A stretch of DNA of 56,167 bases from Dissophora ornata. Taxonomy: Eukaryota; Mortierellomycota; Mortierellomycetes; Mortierellales; Mortierellaceae. A program made the translations under genes and the position numbers. The stretch lies in contig MU616685.1 of NCBI GenBank assembly GCA_025201705.1, positions 1 to 56,167 of the forward strand, written 5' to 3'. Each line of letters opens with the position of its first letter. Position 1 is the stretch's first letter. The notes beneath the pieces were generated by a model, which worked only from the letters and a program-made list of their open reading frames with translations, searched no databases and was not told where the DNA came from. Of the stretch, positions 1 through 12,045 are shown piece after piece.

Positions 1-224
1 TTTACACACAACCTACACATCGCCCATTCTCCCAGCATCAGATGATGGGCGGGTGGACAAAGTGTAAGAGTAATAAAAAAAATAACAAAAAACAGATAAG
101 CAGAAACTACAAAAAGTACAAAAAAAAACACTACAGCTTGGATACAAAAAAAAAAGAAAGAAAAGAAAAGATGAGTCGTCATAGAGTACAAATTCCCATT
201 GGATGAGAAAATAAAATACACAAA

Positions 225-242
225 GAGAGAGAGAGAGAGAGA
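225..242. repeat. GA dinucleotide microsatellite
   Basis: A run of about nine GA units lies just downstream of the stop codon of the NET-domain gene, probably in its 3' untranslated region. The rest of 1-263 is A-rich and shows no gene. Confidence 0.8.
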
Positions 243-263
243 CCAATGCACTATATCGTCATC

Positions 264-2716
264 TTAGATGCCAACAACATCAATCTCAGCGTCCTCACCA
301 AGCTCCATCTCGTTGTCATCTCCTCCTGCAGCGCGCAACTCGGCCGCCTCCTCAACCGTCGTCGCAGCAACTGCGACTTGATAGTGGCGCTGAGGGTGAT
401 CATTCTGGTGCTGTTGTTGAGGTTGCTGCTGGTATTGCTGAACAATGTCTTTCTGCATCTTGCGACTGGCGCCTGTGCTTGAACGTTTCCGCCTGCCCTT
501 GTAAGGGTGGGTAACAGCCGCTGTTGCACTCCATGACGCGTCCTGTTCAAGATCATCAGCGCTCGTCTCATGCTGAAACGGCATCGTCAAAGGCCCATGA
601 TGGATTCCACCTCCGTTACGCTTCCTGTTCGCGTTGCTCAATCGTCGGCCCTTCGAGGGCGAGGTTGGGAGTGAGGACGGATGCGACGGCGATGATGAGC
701 TCGAAGACGTGTACGAATGGCTAGGTGACAGCTCGGGTGTTCTCTGTCGCGCCAAGGCTTCCATCTCAGCCGCCTTGGCAGCGCGCTCGCGTTGTTCAGC
801 AGCAAGGATTGATCCCATCGTCTGCATGCAACACGTCTCCACATACTGATACACTTCCACTAACATGGTCTCGTCAAGGCAGGACAAATCCACCTCCACA
901 TCGTCGCCTTCGTCCTCATCCTCTTGATCGGCAGTGAGACCCTTCAGGATCCTGATGAGTCCGGGCGTGTGTTCAGGACCCAGGTCGTTACTGATACGGG
1001 CTGCCAGGGACTCTTCCATCCGACGTTTGTTTGGGTCATCAGGCTTTCTCACTGGCAGCGCCTCTGCATCCTCCTGGCCAACGGCATCAGGGTCGGCTTC
1101 GATGGGCGTCACCTCAGCAACGACAGCCAAAGGCGCAGCCTCCGAAGAGATCTTGGTCTCCTCAATCACGTCGTCCCCATCTACATCATCCTCGCTTTCG
1201 TCAGAATCCTCGGCATCGTCCGAGTCTGATCCACTTTCTGAGTAAGAGTCGGTGGAGGGCCCATTAAAGCCATAGAAGCTGGCGAGAGCAAGGTCTTGAT
1301 AGGTGCTGTCATTCGGCATGACCAGCTCAAAGGGCGAGACCGACGATGCCATCGAGTTGGGCCCCACAATCAAGTCTGCGACGTTGACAGTGGCAGGTGT
1401 CTCAAAAGCTGACGGTGAAAGATCAAACACAAATTCGTCGTAGGCCTGGTCTGCAGGGACCAAATCGTTCTCCCAGATAGTCGTGTTTCCGATCAGACCA
1501 TCCATGCCCAGCTGAAAGGGAAGAGCACTGAGGTCGGACGAGAAGGTCTGTGGGTCAAAGGCACTGCATTATCGGTTGGGAAAATAAATAAAAAAACAAT
1601 AATGCGGGGAAAATGGAGATCAAAATTGTGCAGGAGGAGGGAAAAGCAGGGAGGGATGAGTGAGTCTCCCATATGCAGACAGAACAGCGCACATGCACGG
1701 CCACACAACACCATGGAAACGAAGAGGACCACTTTGTGTACCAAAAAGCCAGCCTGCAAACTTACGTGAAATCATCAGCAGCCTGCCAGTCTTCCCAGAC
1801 CTTGGTCTGCAGTGACGGCACCAGATAGTCAGAGATGGAAAAAATAGGCTGAGCAGAGGCGTCAATGGCGCCATTGGTATTGGAAGTGGTTCCGGCTGTA
1901 GCGATTGCTGTTGGAATCTGAGAGCCTGCAAAGTTGAGCAGGTTCAGGTCCTTGAGCAAGCTGGTGTTGTACAGACCGTTGCGGAGTGCATAACTCCCCT
2001 CTGGATCATCAGGGGGATTGTCGGCTATTGTTAATCTAGAGGGAGCACGTATCAAGAATGGCATTGTGGGTGAGAAAAAGAGAGAGAGAGGTTGCAAGCG
2101 AACAGAGCGTCACGAAGGGGGAGTGCGCGCGTGGGAACTCAAAATGCCCCGCAATGTGCTGCAATCTCGCGCGCGTACGTGTCGTGTCGATAATTTTCGT
2201 GCACACGCGAGTGTGGCTCGTCTGTGGTGTTCCACCTGCTGCTCCAGTGACCTCTCTGCGATCACTATTCTGCGTCCTCGTTTTTTCGTCTTGTTTCTCT
2301 GCCACCACAGCGCCCCCCCGCAAAAGGCTAATCAATGACCAAATCAAATCGAAATTGCACCACTCGACCTGACTATTGCTCCCAGCCAACCAACGAACGC
2401 ACAAAGAAATCGCCATCGCATGAGCGCATACACCCAAGTGTACACTCGAGAGCTGGGGGTGCGTTTTGTGGAACGTCTGCATAGAGTGAAAATTTTTTCT
2501 CGCTCCAAAATGTCAACAAACACCCCTTTGTTTCCTCTCTTGCCAGAGCCGAGTCGAGAGATAATCATCACATCGCATTATGACCTTTGCTTCTCTGATC
2601 CAAAGATCAAAACCATGATATGGGAGCGGAAAGACATGGGCGCTGGGAAAGAAACTAATTTTTTTTTCTTGGAAAGAAAAAAAAAAAAGGTGGCGTGCTG
2701 TGACTTACCCTCCCAT
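264..2716 (-). CDS. NET-domain nuclear protein, no bromodomain
   Basis: Predicted 525-residue acidic, low-complexity protein. My model has three exons on the minus strand: 2716-2709 (an 8-nt exon, ATG GGA GG), 2035-1766 and 1563-264. The introns (673 and 202 bp) have GTAAGT and GTAAG donors and TCTAG and GCAG acceptors, and the frame is kept throughout. If the 8-nt exon is wrong, the ATG at 2064 gives an alternative start. The middle holds a NET-like (extra-terminal) module: a basic helix, ISNDLGPEHTPGLIRILKGL, then VEVDLSCLDETMLVEVYQYV, matching the helix-acidic-helix pattern of BET proteins. It is preceded by an Asp/Glu/Ser stretch and followed by Ser-rich, basic (KGRR, RKRN) and Gln/His-rich segments. 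There is no bromodomain. NET domains bind short basic peptides of chromatin regulators, so a transcription or chromatin adaptor role is inferred. Confidence 0.75.
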
Positions 2717-3267
2717 TGAATGAATGAATCTTGGTGGTTTGGATCAAGGTAGAAACGATCTGATGCAGAATATTGCTATCGATTGCGTAAAGGGCAATGG
2801 GTAGCGATAGCGAAGGTATGATCTTGAGGAATCCAATTTGAATAGAGTGGGGATGGTTGAGCACGGGGTTGAGTCAGCTCACACGGTTTGTTCGGTGAGG
2901 CGACTCGAGGCGCTGTTTGGTCTGGGTCGCGGCGTGTGTGAGACCGAGGGAAGGCGCAGAGGGGTTGCAGTGGTAACGCGAAGCGGGTTCTACGACTGGT
3001 GAGTGGAGGAGGGGGCGGTGAAGGAGGATCTAGATCTTTGAGGTCGGTTCGCTTCGAATGAGGAGATGTTTTTGCTTTGCAACGTGGACGCTGTTTCTAC
3101 TGGACAAAGAGTTTCCACAACTCTTTCTTCTTCCTTGAGAAGGCGTTTGCTTTGGAGGGGGAGGAGGAGGGGAAACCGAAAACCAGCGGGGAAGCAACGC
3201 TATTAACAAAAAGCCGTAAACGACAGACAAACAGTCACCATGCGGCACATTTTTTTTTATTGTTTTA
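2717..3267. other. Intergenic, 5' flank of NET gene and 3' flank of ORC4
   Basis: No coding signal found. The stretch is the upstream region of the NET-domain gene and the downstream region of ORC4. It contains an A tract near 2679-2690 and T runs near 3251-3260. Confidence 0.5.
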
Positions 3268-5400
3268 TCACCGCCTCGCTGCCCACCGAGCGACGATGGT
3301 GGGGCAGTCGCGGTGCTTGAGGACCACGTCCGAGATCTGGCTCGAGTCCAGCATCACTCTCATCATTCGGTACTCCTTCGGGCCTTTCCCAGACGAGTCT
3401 GCGGGCCGCAGCAGCTCTGCTTCTACAAGATGCTCAAACGCCTACAAGAAAATATAGATCAAAGGGTGTGATTTGATTTGTCAAACGGTTGTTCGGCTTC
3501 GAATGTTCCGCCATGTATTTAGACTGGCCATATTTACCTTCAGTGCAACAGCCTTTTTGTAGAGTCTTAGGGATACGCTCTCTGTAGTGATGGACCCACC
3601 GCTGCTGATACCCAGCGAGGTGACAGTCGACCCGCGAAGGACAGCCGTGTCCATGAACTCTTTATACTCATCATAAACCATCTCGAAATTAAACGTAACA
3701 GTCTCCCGTTCTACTAAATGCTTGATTGCAATTAGTAACGATAGCTCTAGAAGGGAGATCCCTTTGAGCATCTCAGTCTTGTTGTCCACACGCTGCTGCA
3801 GACCTGATTTGTAAAACTGGGAGGGAAGTAAATAGGGGTGTGTCTCTGATAGTTCAGCGACGGGTCCAAACTGTTCAAAGAGGAAAATACGGGGTGGTGG
3901 ACCATTATTTGATTAGCACATGCAAACAAAAGCTCTCCTTTTTTCTCGTATCATTTACAAACAACGATGTTCTTGAACCGTGCACGTACACAGAGACGGT
4001 AGAACCCTCGGACATCCTTCATAAGGTCAAAGATCCGCTGCACGACCTTTGAAAAGCCACCGTCCTCGAATAGGATCTAGGAACAATAGAAACAAATGGT
4101 CAATCAAACCGACGCCACAAAACCGAAACAAGACGCAGTTCGCACGCGATCCCGCTCCAGTGTCAGGCGAGTGTTTATGGGGCTTATCTCCTTTACCTTT
4201 ACGCGACGATTGAATTCGTTCATGAAGGACTGCTTCTCATCCAGATGCTCGCTCACAGGCATACCATCCTCGAATTGAATATCCAGATCTGCTGGTGAAA
4301 GCAAGAGGGCATTCTGGCAAATCTCGACATAATCGTGGTAGGTGCTGGGTGGGAATGTATAGTAGTGTCGATGGGAAAACCGAGACTTTACGCGTTTCTC
4401 AAGTAGCTCTAGAGCGTCCTATAAAAGGAAGAGCGACAAAATACATTAGTTGACCTATACTTAGCTCAGGCAAGTGATAATCCTCCAGTCCATCACCTTA
4501 CCATCCGGCATGTTATGCCAATGACGGCAATTGGCCACTCTGCGCTTTGGGCCACATCAAACAAGTTGTAGAGGAGAGACTGCTTCGTGTGTTGCGCAAA
4601 GAGATCAAACTCGTCCAGGATAAAGACGATGGGGTATTGTTCCCTCGTACCGGACTTCAAGAACGTGAGCAATGACGGCAGAGAGTCTGAAAATGATGTC
4701 TGAGAGATTCACCAAACACAAGAGATGAGCCGTTAATCTTGAGTGTTGCGGAGGTAACTATTCAAACGAGGAAAGTTGCTGATCCTTACGTTGGTGTTGC
4801 CCATTTCCGACTCACCCTCCCGAGACAGTTGGCGCATGATTTCCTTTAAAGCCATCCTGTCATCCGTCTGGACCATCCCATTCAAGTGAATCACCATGAA
4901 CTCTTTCCGCGTTTCATCAACATTCATGCTTTGATCCAAATCGTCTGTGGCTAGTATCCGGAACTCCTGCTCGACCTCCTGTATTGCCTGACGAACGAGC
5001 TATATTTGATATCGGGGAAACATTCAATCAGCACAGGCGACCTTTGAGTGCAATTGAGGTCGGCAAAGACCACCTGGACGCGAATAGTTCTTACCATTGT
5101 CTTTCCAGTGCCTCGAGGTCCCAGGATCAAACAAGAATTGCTCTCGCCCATCTCTATCGTCCTCCGCATGAGACCATGGACCTTTCTAAAGTGTAGCGGA
5201 TTGCGCACTATATCCATGAGATACCGCACGAACTATCCACCTCAATAAAGTCACTGTACCACTGTAATGTGCAATATTCCATCTGATGGCCATTACTTGT
5301 ATTGTTCGTCGAGACCGATGAGTGCTGATGGCAAGGTACGTTCGGACAGACGTGCCGAGATGGCTGTCTGAGCGAGTGTCACCAAATCTTCGATGGTCAT
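3268..5400 (-). CDS. ORC4: Origin recognition complex subunit 4
   Basis: ORC4, an AAA+ subunit of the origin recognition complex that marks replication origins and loads MCM. Eight exons on the minus strand: 5400-5297, 5185-5095, 4999-4790, 4699-4502, 4418-4197, 4076-3990, 3870-3538 and 3441-3268, all with GT-AG introns of 83-119 bp and frame preserved, giving 472 residues (human ORC4 is about 436). Walker A GPRGTGKT is at about residues 57-64 and Walker B FILDEFD at about 161-167. The stretch [20 protein letters not shown], followed by [10 protein letters not shown], is diagnostic of ORC4. The C-terminal winged-helix region ends in the family pattern AFEHL...DCPT. The first ATG in frame is at 5400; the frame stays open upstream to about 5550 without another ATG, so an unseen 5' exon is possible. 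The neighbouring USP gene is divergent. Confidence 0.93.
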
Positions 5401-5409
5401 GAGTAGTGG

Positions 5410-5415
5410 ACGCGT
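5410..5415. promoter_or_regulatory. Possible MCB (ACGCGT) element next to ORC4
   Basis: The palindrome ACGCGT lies 10 nt upstream of the proposed ORC4 ATG. In fungi this is the MBF-binding core of G1/S genes, which would suit ORC4. A single 6-mer this close to the ATG may be chance or may lie within the transcript. Confidence 0.25.
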
Positions 5416-5829
5416 TTTTTTTTTAATAGTAGCTACTAAATTCCTAGAAGATGGCGTGTAGAAAGTCAATGCTCCAGGGGAGAAAAGCCCAGCCTGCGAA
5501 ATGCGTTGCTGATGTGATCCAGACGAGAGGATTTCCTTGGGTTGTTCCAAGGCGCGAAATTGGTGGCTGACAGACTGTTTTGTCGTAAGAGCAGCTTACG
5601 CCAGTCACTGCACAATTGATTTCAGGAGAGGCCCAACGTGTTGCCGTTGCCTCCGTTATTCCTTAATCTCGTCGAGGCACCCGTTCCGAGCTACCGGGAT
5701 TCTCAAAGGGATAGGATTCGCTACGCACAGCGCGACCTGTAAACACAGGACAGGTCTGACACCTGTCCTTCTTGTATCCGATCAAGGACTGCAGATCTTT
5801 CGGCAGGAGCAAGTCGAGACCTCGGAGTA

Positions 5830-5833
<4 letters not shown>

Positions 5834-5864
<31 letters not shown>
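5834..5864. repeat. Poly-T tract, 31 nt
   Basis: Uninterrupted T run in the ORC4/USP intergenic region. Similar long A/T runs recur in this assembly; length is likely unreliable from sequencing. Confidence 0.85.
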
Positions 5865-6391
5865 CAGTGGCAGTCGGACCTCAGAGACAGGCGTTGGCCT
5901 GCGCGTCAGGGCAGGCATTGTAAAACCGATCTCTTCTTTGCTTCTGCAAGAAAAATGAAGCTCCGCTTAAAAACAGGGCTACAAAAAGCACATAAACTCT
6001 GTCGGGTTTCTGGGCCCGAGGATGGAAGGGCCCAAAATGGAAAGGACACTCTGCCCCAGAGGGCTGTCAGCCTCTACTCGCAAAACGAATGCTGACATGC
6101 GAATGGCCAATTGACGATGGCGGGCGGGGACCGTGTGTTGAATAGGATGCCCACAGTAGTGGCCATTGCGGGTTGCGTAGTCCAGAATTGGCCTCGTTTC
6201 ACAGTGCTTTGTGCGGTGTGCCCTGGCCGCATCTCAGTGCCCGGGTACTAAACACAAAGTGGAATAAAAAACACTGACCCTCCTTTGATTTTCCTCTCTT
6301 TTCTTCCACACCTTTTTACACTTTGCAACACTCGTCCGCACCTCCATCCTCTCTCCAAACGCATTTACTTTCTTCAACCCAAGATCGATCA

Positions 6392-9300
6392 ATGGCTAGT
6401 CAGGTCACTGCGATCACTCCTCCTCCTCCTCCTGCTCCTCCCCTGACCCTGACCTCGGCTCCCTCTCTCTCCTCTACCACAACAACTCCCCTGTCCTCCG
6501 CCGCTGCCTCCCCTACCAACTCGACAACATCTTCTCTCACCACCACAGCCTCCCCCAACTCCACCCATAGTGACCTCGATCCGCGCAAAACAGAGGTGCC
6601 GCTGAAGGAACGATCCAAGAATGGTTATGTTGGCAGGGTTGGGTTCGATACCCTCGATTGCGAGGATACGACGCAGTACGCCTTTACACTCCAGGCAAGA
6701 ACAGACCATTGGAGCAGGACCAAGCACTCCCGGACGTTCCTCGTAGGCACAGATCTGAACGACTACAGTGCCCATGCTCTGAAGTGGGTCATGGAAAGCA
6801 TGGTGGAAGACGGCGATGAGGTAAGAGAGAGAACGAAGGTGGATACTCCCCTCTATTATTTTCAATGCCTCCCCATTCCTTGCTATTCGTTTGCATGATT
6901 CGATGCGCGAATGCATGACGAGGCGTAACACTAGCGTACAAGTGCGCTTTTGGTCTAGGTTTGTGTTGCATATTTGTGGGCGCAAGTCCATTTTCATTTT
7001 TTTTCCCAGTTGCTGGAGGCGTAGGACAATGAACCAAAAGTTTTAAGGCTGTGGCAAGTTGCTTGAGGCGGAGGACAATGAACCAAAAGCTTAAGGCTGT
7101 GGCGAAAAAGTGAATGATGTGCCGTGGACTTTGAAGGGTACAGTCTGTTTGTTCATGCGCTCTTGCATTGGCGCTGATTGGACCATTGGGCAAATGAGCT
7201 GTGCCCGTGAATAACCTGCAGGGGCATTTTTTTTTTTTTATATTGAAGTATCCGCAGCACTAGAAATAGAGCACTTGGATGCCAGGATATGAGGGAGATG
7301 GGGATGAGGAAGAGATTCATTCGTCACCTGGCATGGAGCCAATATCTTCTATTTTGATCTTGTTCTTTCCATTGCCTGGCAAACAAACAAAAAAAAGAGG
7401 GGTGCTAGAAAAAAGGACTGTTAGCAGGGACATGCTTGCACAACAACCCTCCTCTCCGCAGTGAATGAATGCATGGCACATTATCTGTGCCAATATTTGA
7501 ATGTAGCTTAACACTGACCACATTCTTCCTACACTTTTTCCGTCGAGTAGATTGTTGCACTCCGAGTGGTGCCCATGGAACTGCGGGATTCTTGTAAGTT
7601 TTTTTAGAGTTTTTTCATTCAAATGTGCTCCTTTTTTGTCCACAACCTCGAAAAGAAGCTCTTGTTCTTGTGATGGCTTCATGACCACCACGCACAATAT
7701 GGAGCAAAAGAAAGTCGCTCAGCTCAATCAGCAAGGAGTCTGCTTTTGCTGTCGCCTGTCTGTCCCCCCATTCGCTTACTGAACACTCTCACATCGACAC
7801 ACACACTACAATGCAAAAACAACAGCTCACAGACCGGATGAGTTAGTTGATCCTAAATACCATCCCTGCATGAAAGAAGATGAAAGAAAGAAAAAGAAAC
7901 ACGCGGTTGTCTGTAATGGACGTGCATGATTACACAAAAACGGTCAGCATACACTGGCTTGAAAACTACGCAGGAACGCACGGGAAGCAGGGGGGCGGGC
8001 ACCAATCACAGCGCGGACAGAAGCAAAAATCAGATCATGCACGACCGACCTCGGTCGACTCTGTTGCCTGAATCATGCAGAAGCACCTCGACTTGAGCAA
8101 TACCTCCACAGGCGGTTTCTTTTAATGACACAAACCCCAGCTCCACAGGACCGGTCTTGGCGGGAGGGGAAAAGAGGGCACAAAAACGTGGAGACAACTA
8201 CAGGACAACAGGAACGAAACAAAAGACGCATCAACAGAAGCAACAAGCAGCTGCTCTGAGGCACAGAGTATGCGAGCTTCAAAACCATCGCTCTCTGCTC
8301 ACCAGTCCTCTGTTCATCGATCACATCCACTCTCCATGGCATTGCTCGCAAAAGAGAATAAGGGCATAAAGCGCTCTCTTTCCCTCTTGCTCCAGCCCTC
8401 GATGTCGTCATTTGACATTTGGACAAAGACCAGCTCCGCTAACCATTCTGTCACCCAATCCACAACGTGTGAACAATAGTTGCCAAATCCGGAGTTCCAT
8501 CTTTCCAGGGCCAGGAGATTGCGGCTCGCTCTGAGGCAACCAAGATCATGGAGATGATCAGAGAAAAGAACAAGTCGAAGGAGATCAATATCATTGTCGA
8601 GTGTCTTGTCGGCAATGTGCGCGATACAATCCAGCATATGGTAAAAGTGCATCCATTATCAGTGGAGGGGAAGAATGACAAATGACGCGAAACACGTGTT
8701 TCTGTGAGCTGCAAGAAACTAACTTTGCTCTTTGCTCCGTCGCTCCCATTTTTTTTTCTTACAGATCAAGATGTATGAGCCGGCAATGTTGGTGGTTGGG
8801 ACGAGAGGACGCAGCAGCGTAACAGGATTCTTGCTTGGAAGTGTTTCCCGTTATTGCTTGCACCATTCGCCCATCCCCGTCACGGTCGTCCGCCCAGCCA
8901 GCAAGCTGATCAAGTCCAAAACAAAGGCGAAGGGAATCTTTCGTCGACGCTTCTCAGTCCAAACAGACACTGAGGATGAAGTCGATGCTCTGCCCAAAAT
9001 GTTTTACTCTAGCCCACTCTCTCGACAGACATCTCGGTCGTCGGACACTGCAATACAGACACAGGCTATGGAAGAGTTGGAGCGCAAGGAATCTAGAAGT
9101 CCAGAACCTGTCCCTCATCATCATCACCAGCATACCGCCACAGCCGCAGCAAAGGCCTCTGCTGCAAAGCGATCAACCCTCTTCCCAGCAACCTCCACGC
9201 CTTCTTCTGCCTCGTCAGCGTTTGTGCCTCCAAGTCCAGCTGCGTCTATTCATTCGTCGTTGAGCTATGCATCTGCGCTTTTGTCATCTTCACCGCCGGA

Positions 9301-9523
9301 CAACAAGCCGCCACCGCCGCCGGAGGGGATGATCAAGTTGAGAAAGAGTATAACGACGGATGGTACGACTGGCCTGTCTGCAAGCGATAAGAAAGCGGGA
9401 AGCCGTATAAGTTTTGCAAAGCTCTCAGGGTCGATTCTGCTGGGGCCGTTGTCGTTGGGGGGAAGCAAGGATAAAGATAAGGACAAGGAAAAGAAGAAGA
9501 AGCCCTCTTCTTCGCAAGCTTAA
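6392..9523 (+). CDS. Universal stress protein (USP) family protein
   Basis: Predicted 463-residue protein with one USP domain. Exons: 6392-6820, 7551-7593, 8480-8640 and 8765-9523, with introns of 730, 886 and 124 bp. The start at 6392 has a good context (caATGG) and is the first ATG of the frame. Residues 1-75 are Pro/Ser/Thr-rich and disordered. The USP fold runs from GTDLNDYSAHALKWV to HHSPIPVTVVRP, and the ATP-binding signature G-2x-G-9x-G-S is intact (VGTRGRSSVTGFLLGSVS, G223 to S237). The C-terminal 200 residues are low complexity, with a His run, a Pro run and a Lys-rich end. USP proteins of this ATP-binding type act in cytosolic stress signalling; the specific role is unknown. Two introns are unusually long, and the first contains a tandem duplication. 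Confidence 0.87.
7009..7105. repeat. Two-copy tandem repeat (about 48 bp) in USP intron 1
   Basis: Unit 1 (7009-7057) and unit 2 (7058-7105) are head-to-tail copies sharing, among others, the core GGACAATGAACCAAAAG and TTAAGGCTGTGGC, with a few substitutions and one length difference. The repeat lies wholly inside the first intron. Confidence 0.85.
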
Positions 9524-9631
9524 GGAGATTGTTTAGAGTATGCACACCATTCTTTTTGTACAGTAGCGCTTTATTTATGTCAGATAGTAAGCAACTCACA
9601 GCACAGCAGAGCGCAAGCATATCTTCGACAC

Positions 9632-10490
9632 CTAATACACATATCTATATATATCGTCATCACCATCGCCATTTTTTGATGAATGTTGTGAAGGTGTACT
9701 AAACAAGACGTCGCTGTTGTCTAAAAGTGCATGCTGCCCAAGGGTCTTTGCAGCCTCACGTCGGCCTGTGATAAGTGCGCAAAATGTATATTCACCCGCA
9801 AAGAATACCCGTCCAGACACAGGGTCGCCCATGGGCTTTACTGTTGTGTTCTTACACTCCCCGCTACAAAAGCTTCGATGACCTGATCAATCAAGCCATT
9901 GTGTTCGTAATCATTATTCCCGGCCATTTGCTCGTACGTCCTTGCTCCACCAACTGGAACCTTCGAATACCTCGAGAATCCCCAAGGCGAGGCGCCAACA
10001 GGTATGCTGGTGTAAGATCCTCGAGCGAACCTGATTCCAATGGAACATGAATGATACTTTTTGCCATGTAGCCTGTACTGGCGAGGATATCGTACCAGTC
10101 TGCCAATTGAAGTTGTTCCATCCGTTGTGCAGCACGGTTGGTGGCGTGCCCGATCAAGATTGTCTTGTCATAGCAGGGTTAGGCTTTGTGAGTTCTGAGG
10201 GAAAGAAGTTAAGAAAGTGTTTGTCTGGAGGTCAAAAGCAAATCGGGAAGTAGGGGAGGGTCAATCTTCTTCTTGACGTCCTCGCTCAAGTTGCTTGAGG
10301 GCTTTCTCCATATTGTCTACTGTGGTTCTCCATCAAAGCAAGTTCGTCAGACAGGTAAGGAAACAAAGTTCCCACGTCGAAAAGGACGCCAGTATTTGAC
10401 TCTACCGTCAACAGACACGGGGCTATGCTTAACATGTCCCCATCCAAGCCCAAGATTCTGGTTCTCACGGACTGGCTAGTCAACAGAGAA
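9632..10490 (-). pseudogene. Relic of a flavin amine oxidase gene
   Basis: Reading the minus strand from 10,490 to 9,632 gives, in order, pieces in different frames that look like parts of an FAD-dependent amine oxidase: an N-terminal-like FDVGTLF segment, a middle segment (10,157-9,990) ending LEDLTPAYLLAPR, then after a frame change PVGGARTYEQMAG, then stops, then GRVFFAGEYTF followed by TGRREAAKTLG. The last pieces match the family's C-terminal pattern (PVG...R-FAGE-T...GREA) around the FAD site. The whole spans about 850 bp, shorter than a full gene, and is broken by frameshifts and stops that I could not explain with introns. Most likely a decayed copy. The family call rests mainly on FAGEYT and PVGG. 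Confidence 0.5.
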
Positions 10491-10850
10491 TGCAGCTGAG
10501 AAAAGAGAGAGGCACTGACTGGGTGGCAGACGAAAAGTGATCGCCTTGCGACTCACCGCGGAATGTGAAAATTTTTCAGAGTGGGGACTTGCGCTGCATC
10601 GTCGTTGGGGCGGTGCCACAAAAAAAAAAAAAATAGATCGCCAATTGATCGATCCACAGGGGGAAGGGTAGATAATGGACGACTGACTCTCGACTGATTC
10701 TGATTCCTCACCTTTGTTGAATCACTCCCCCCATCCCCCCCATTCCAAGAAGTCGCTCCCTCTTCTTCTGCTTCTTCGTCTCCTTTTCCTCAGTCCTCTC
10801 TATACGCACATATCCCTACCTTACCTCTCTGTCTCCGTTTATTTCGCCCT
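10491..10850. other. Upstream region of the aldo/keto reductase gene
   Basis: No coding signal. It contains a 13-nt A run at about 10,621 and a long C/T-rich leader (10,700-10,850) directly before the ATG, typical of fungal promoters here. Confidence 0.5.
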
Positions 10851-12045
10851 ATGACTGTCCCAGAAAAGCCCCAGGAACAAACTCCTGCCCCAAAAGACGT
10901 CCCTCAGGATCGCATGGGCGTATCTCCCATCGTCTACGGCACCTCCGCATTCGCACAGCTCTACAACCCCATCAAGGCCCACTGGCCAGCCGAGGCTTGC
11001 AAACGAGCCATTGATCTGGGCATCAACACCTTTGACACCTCACCCTACTACGGCAACTCTGAGCACGTTCTCGGCAAGGCCCTGCAATCGATTTCTGAAA
11101 CACATCCTCGATCGACCTACTACCTGTCAACAAAAGTCGGTCGGTACGGACTGAAGAGGGTGGAGTTTGATTACTCAAAGGAGAGAGTGAGGGAGTCGGT
11201 GGAGGAGAGTATGGGGAGGTTGCAAACGGATTACCTGGATATTGTGTATGCGCACGATGTTGAGTTTGTCTCTGTCGAAAGCGCAGTCGAGGCTGTCACA
11301 GAACTCTTTCGTCTCAAGGTAAAAAAAAAAAAAAAAGATAGAGTTTTTGGATTTAGGCTGATTGTCAGCCATGTTTACTTATTCGTTGACCCTGGATCGT
11401 TGTGGTCTTTCCTAGGCTGCGGGCAAGATCAAGTACGTCGGTATCAGTGGTAAGTCTTGCCATGAAATTTGTCCCGCACCTTTTTCCTTACACAAATCTG
11501 ACCGCAATTTCTCTTCATCATTAGGATATCCCCTCCCTTACTTGCTGGCGTTGATCCCAGTCTTGCACGAGCGTGTCGGTCAAAAGCTCGACATCATCAT
11601 GACATACTGCCACTACAATCTCCACAACACCCTCCTTCAGGACTACATTGATAATTTTAAGGATTTGGGCATCCAGAACGTTTGGAGTGCCTCTCCAGTC
11701 TCCATGGGTCTCTTGCGGTCACATACCCCTGCGCCAGCATGGCACCCAGCCCCTCCGAGATTGTTGTCGGCAGTTCAGGATTGTATCGAGATCGTGGATA
11801 AGCAAACGCCGGGCAAGGATCTGGCAGAAGTGGCTGTCAAGTTCGCGATGAGGTGGAAGGGATGCGAAGGGTTGGTGTTGGGAATGTCAAATGCAGAGGA
11901 GGTGGAGCAGAATATTTCGTGGTGGAATCAGTGTCGGTCGGGCGAGAAGGATGAAGCCCAGGAGAGGGATGAAGAGGCGGTGAGGAGGCGGTTGAGAAGT
12001 TTTGAGAAGATGGAGTGGAGTTCTCCACCCATTGACGACTGCTAG
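10851..12045 (+). CDS. ARA2: Aldo/keto reductase, NAD-dependent D-arabinose dehydrogenase type
   Basis: Cytosolic aldo/keto reductase of 340 residues, close in pattern to yeast Ara2, which oxidises D-arabinose to the lactone on the way to erythroascorbate. Exons 10851-11318, 11416-11449 and 11525-12045, introns 97 and 75 bp. The catalytic tetrad is in place: D62 and Y66/67 in FDTSPYYGNSE, K95 in STKVGRYG and H135 in YAHDVEFVS. The run YAHDVEFVSVES and the following AAGKIKYVGISGYPLPYL match the Ara2/L-galactose dehydrogenase branch rather than general AKRs. The C-terminal third (CEGLVLGMSNAEEVEQNI) carries the usual cofactor-end motif. The exact substrate is inferred from family resemblance. 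Confidence 0.85.

Larger units (their letters stand above)
5401..6391. other. Divergent promoter region between ORC4 and USP gene
   Basis: About 1 kb between the two start codons. It holds a 31-nt T tract (5834-5864) and an MCB-like palindrome next to the ORC4 start. Just before the USP start the plus strand becomes C/T-rich. No gene is visible. Confidence 0.55.

Noticed and set aside
5186..5230. Continuation of ORC4 exon 2 upstream of 5185 ([13 protein letters not shown])
   Set aside because: A stop lies just upstream in that frame; splicing at 5186/5296 joins EQYK to KVHGLMRRT, as expected for ORC4.
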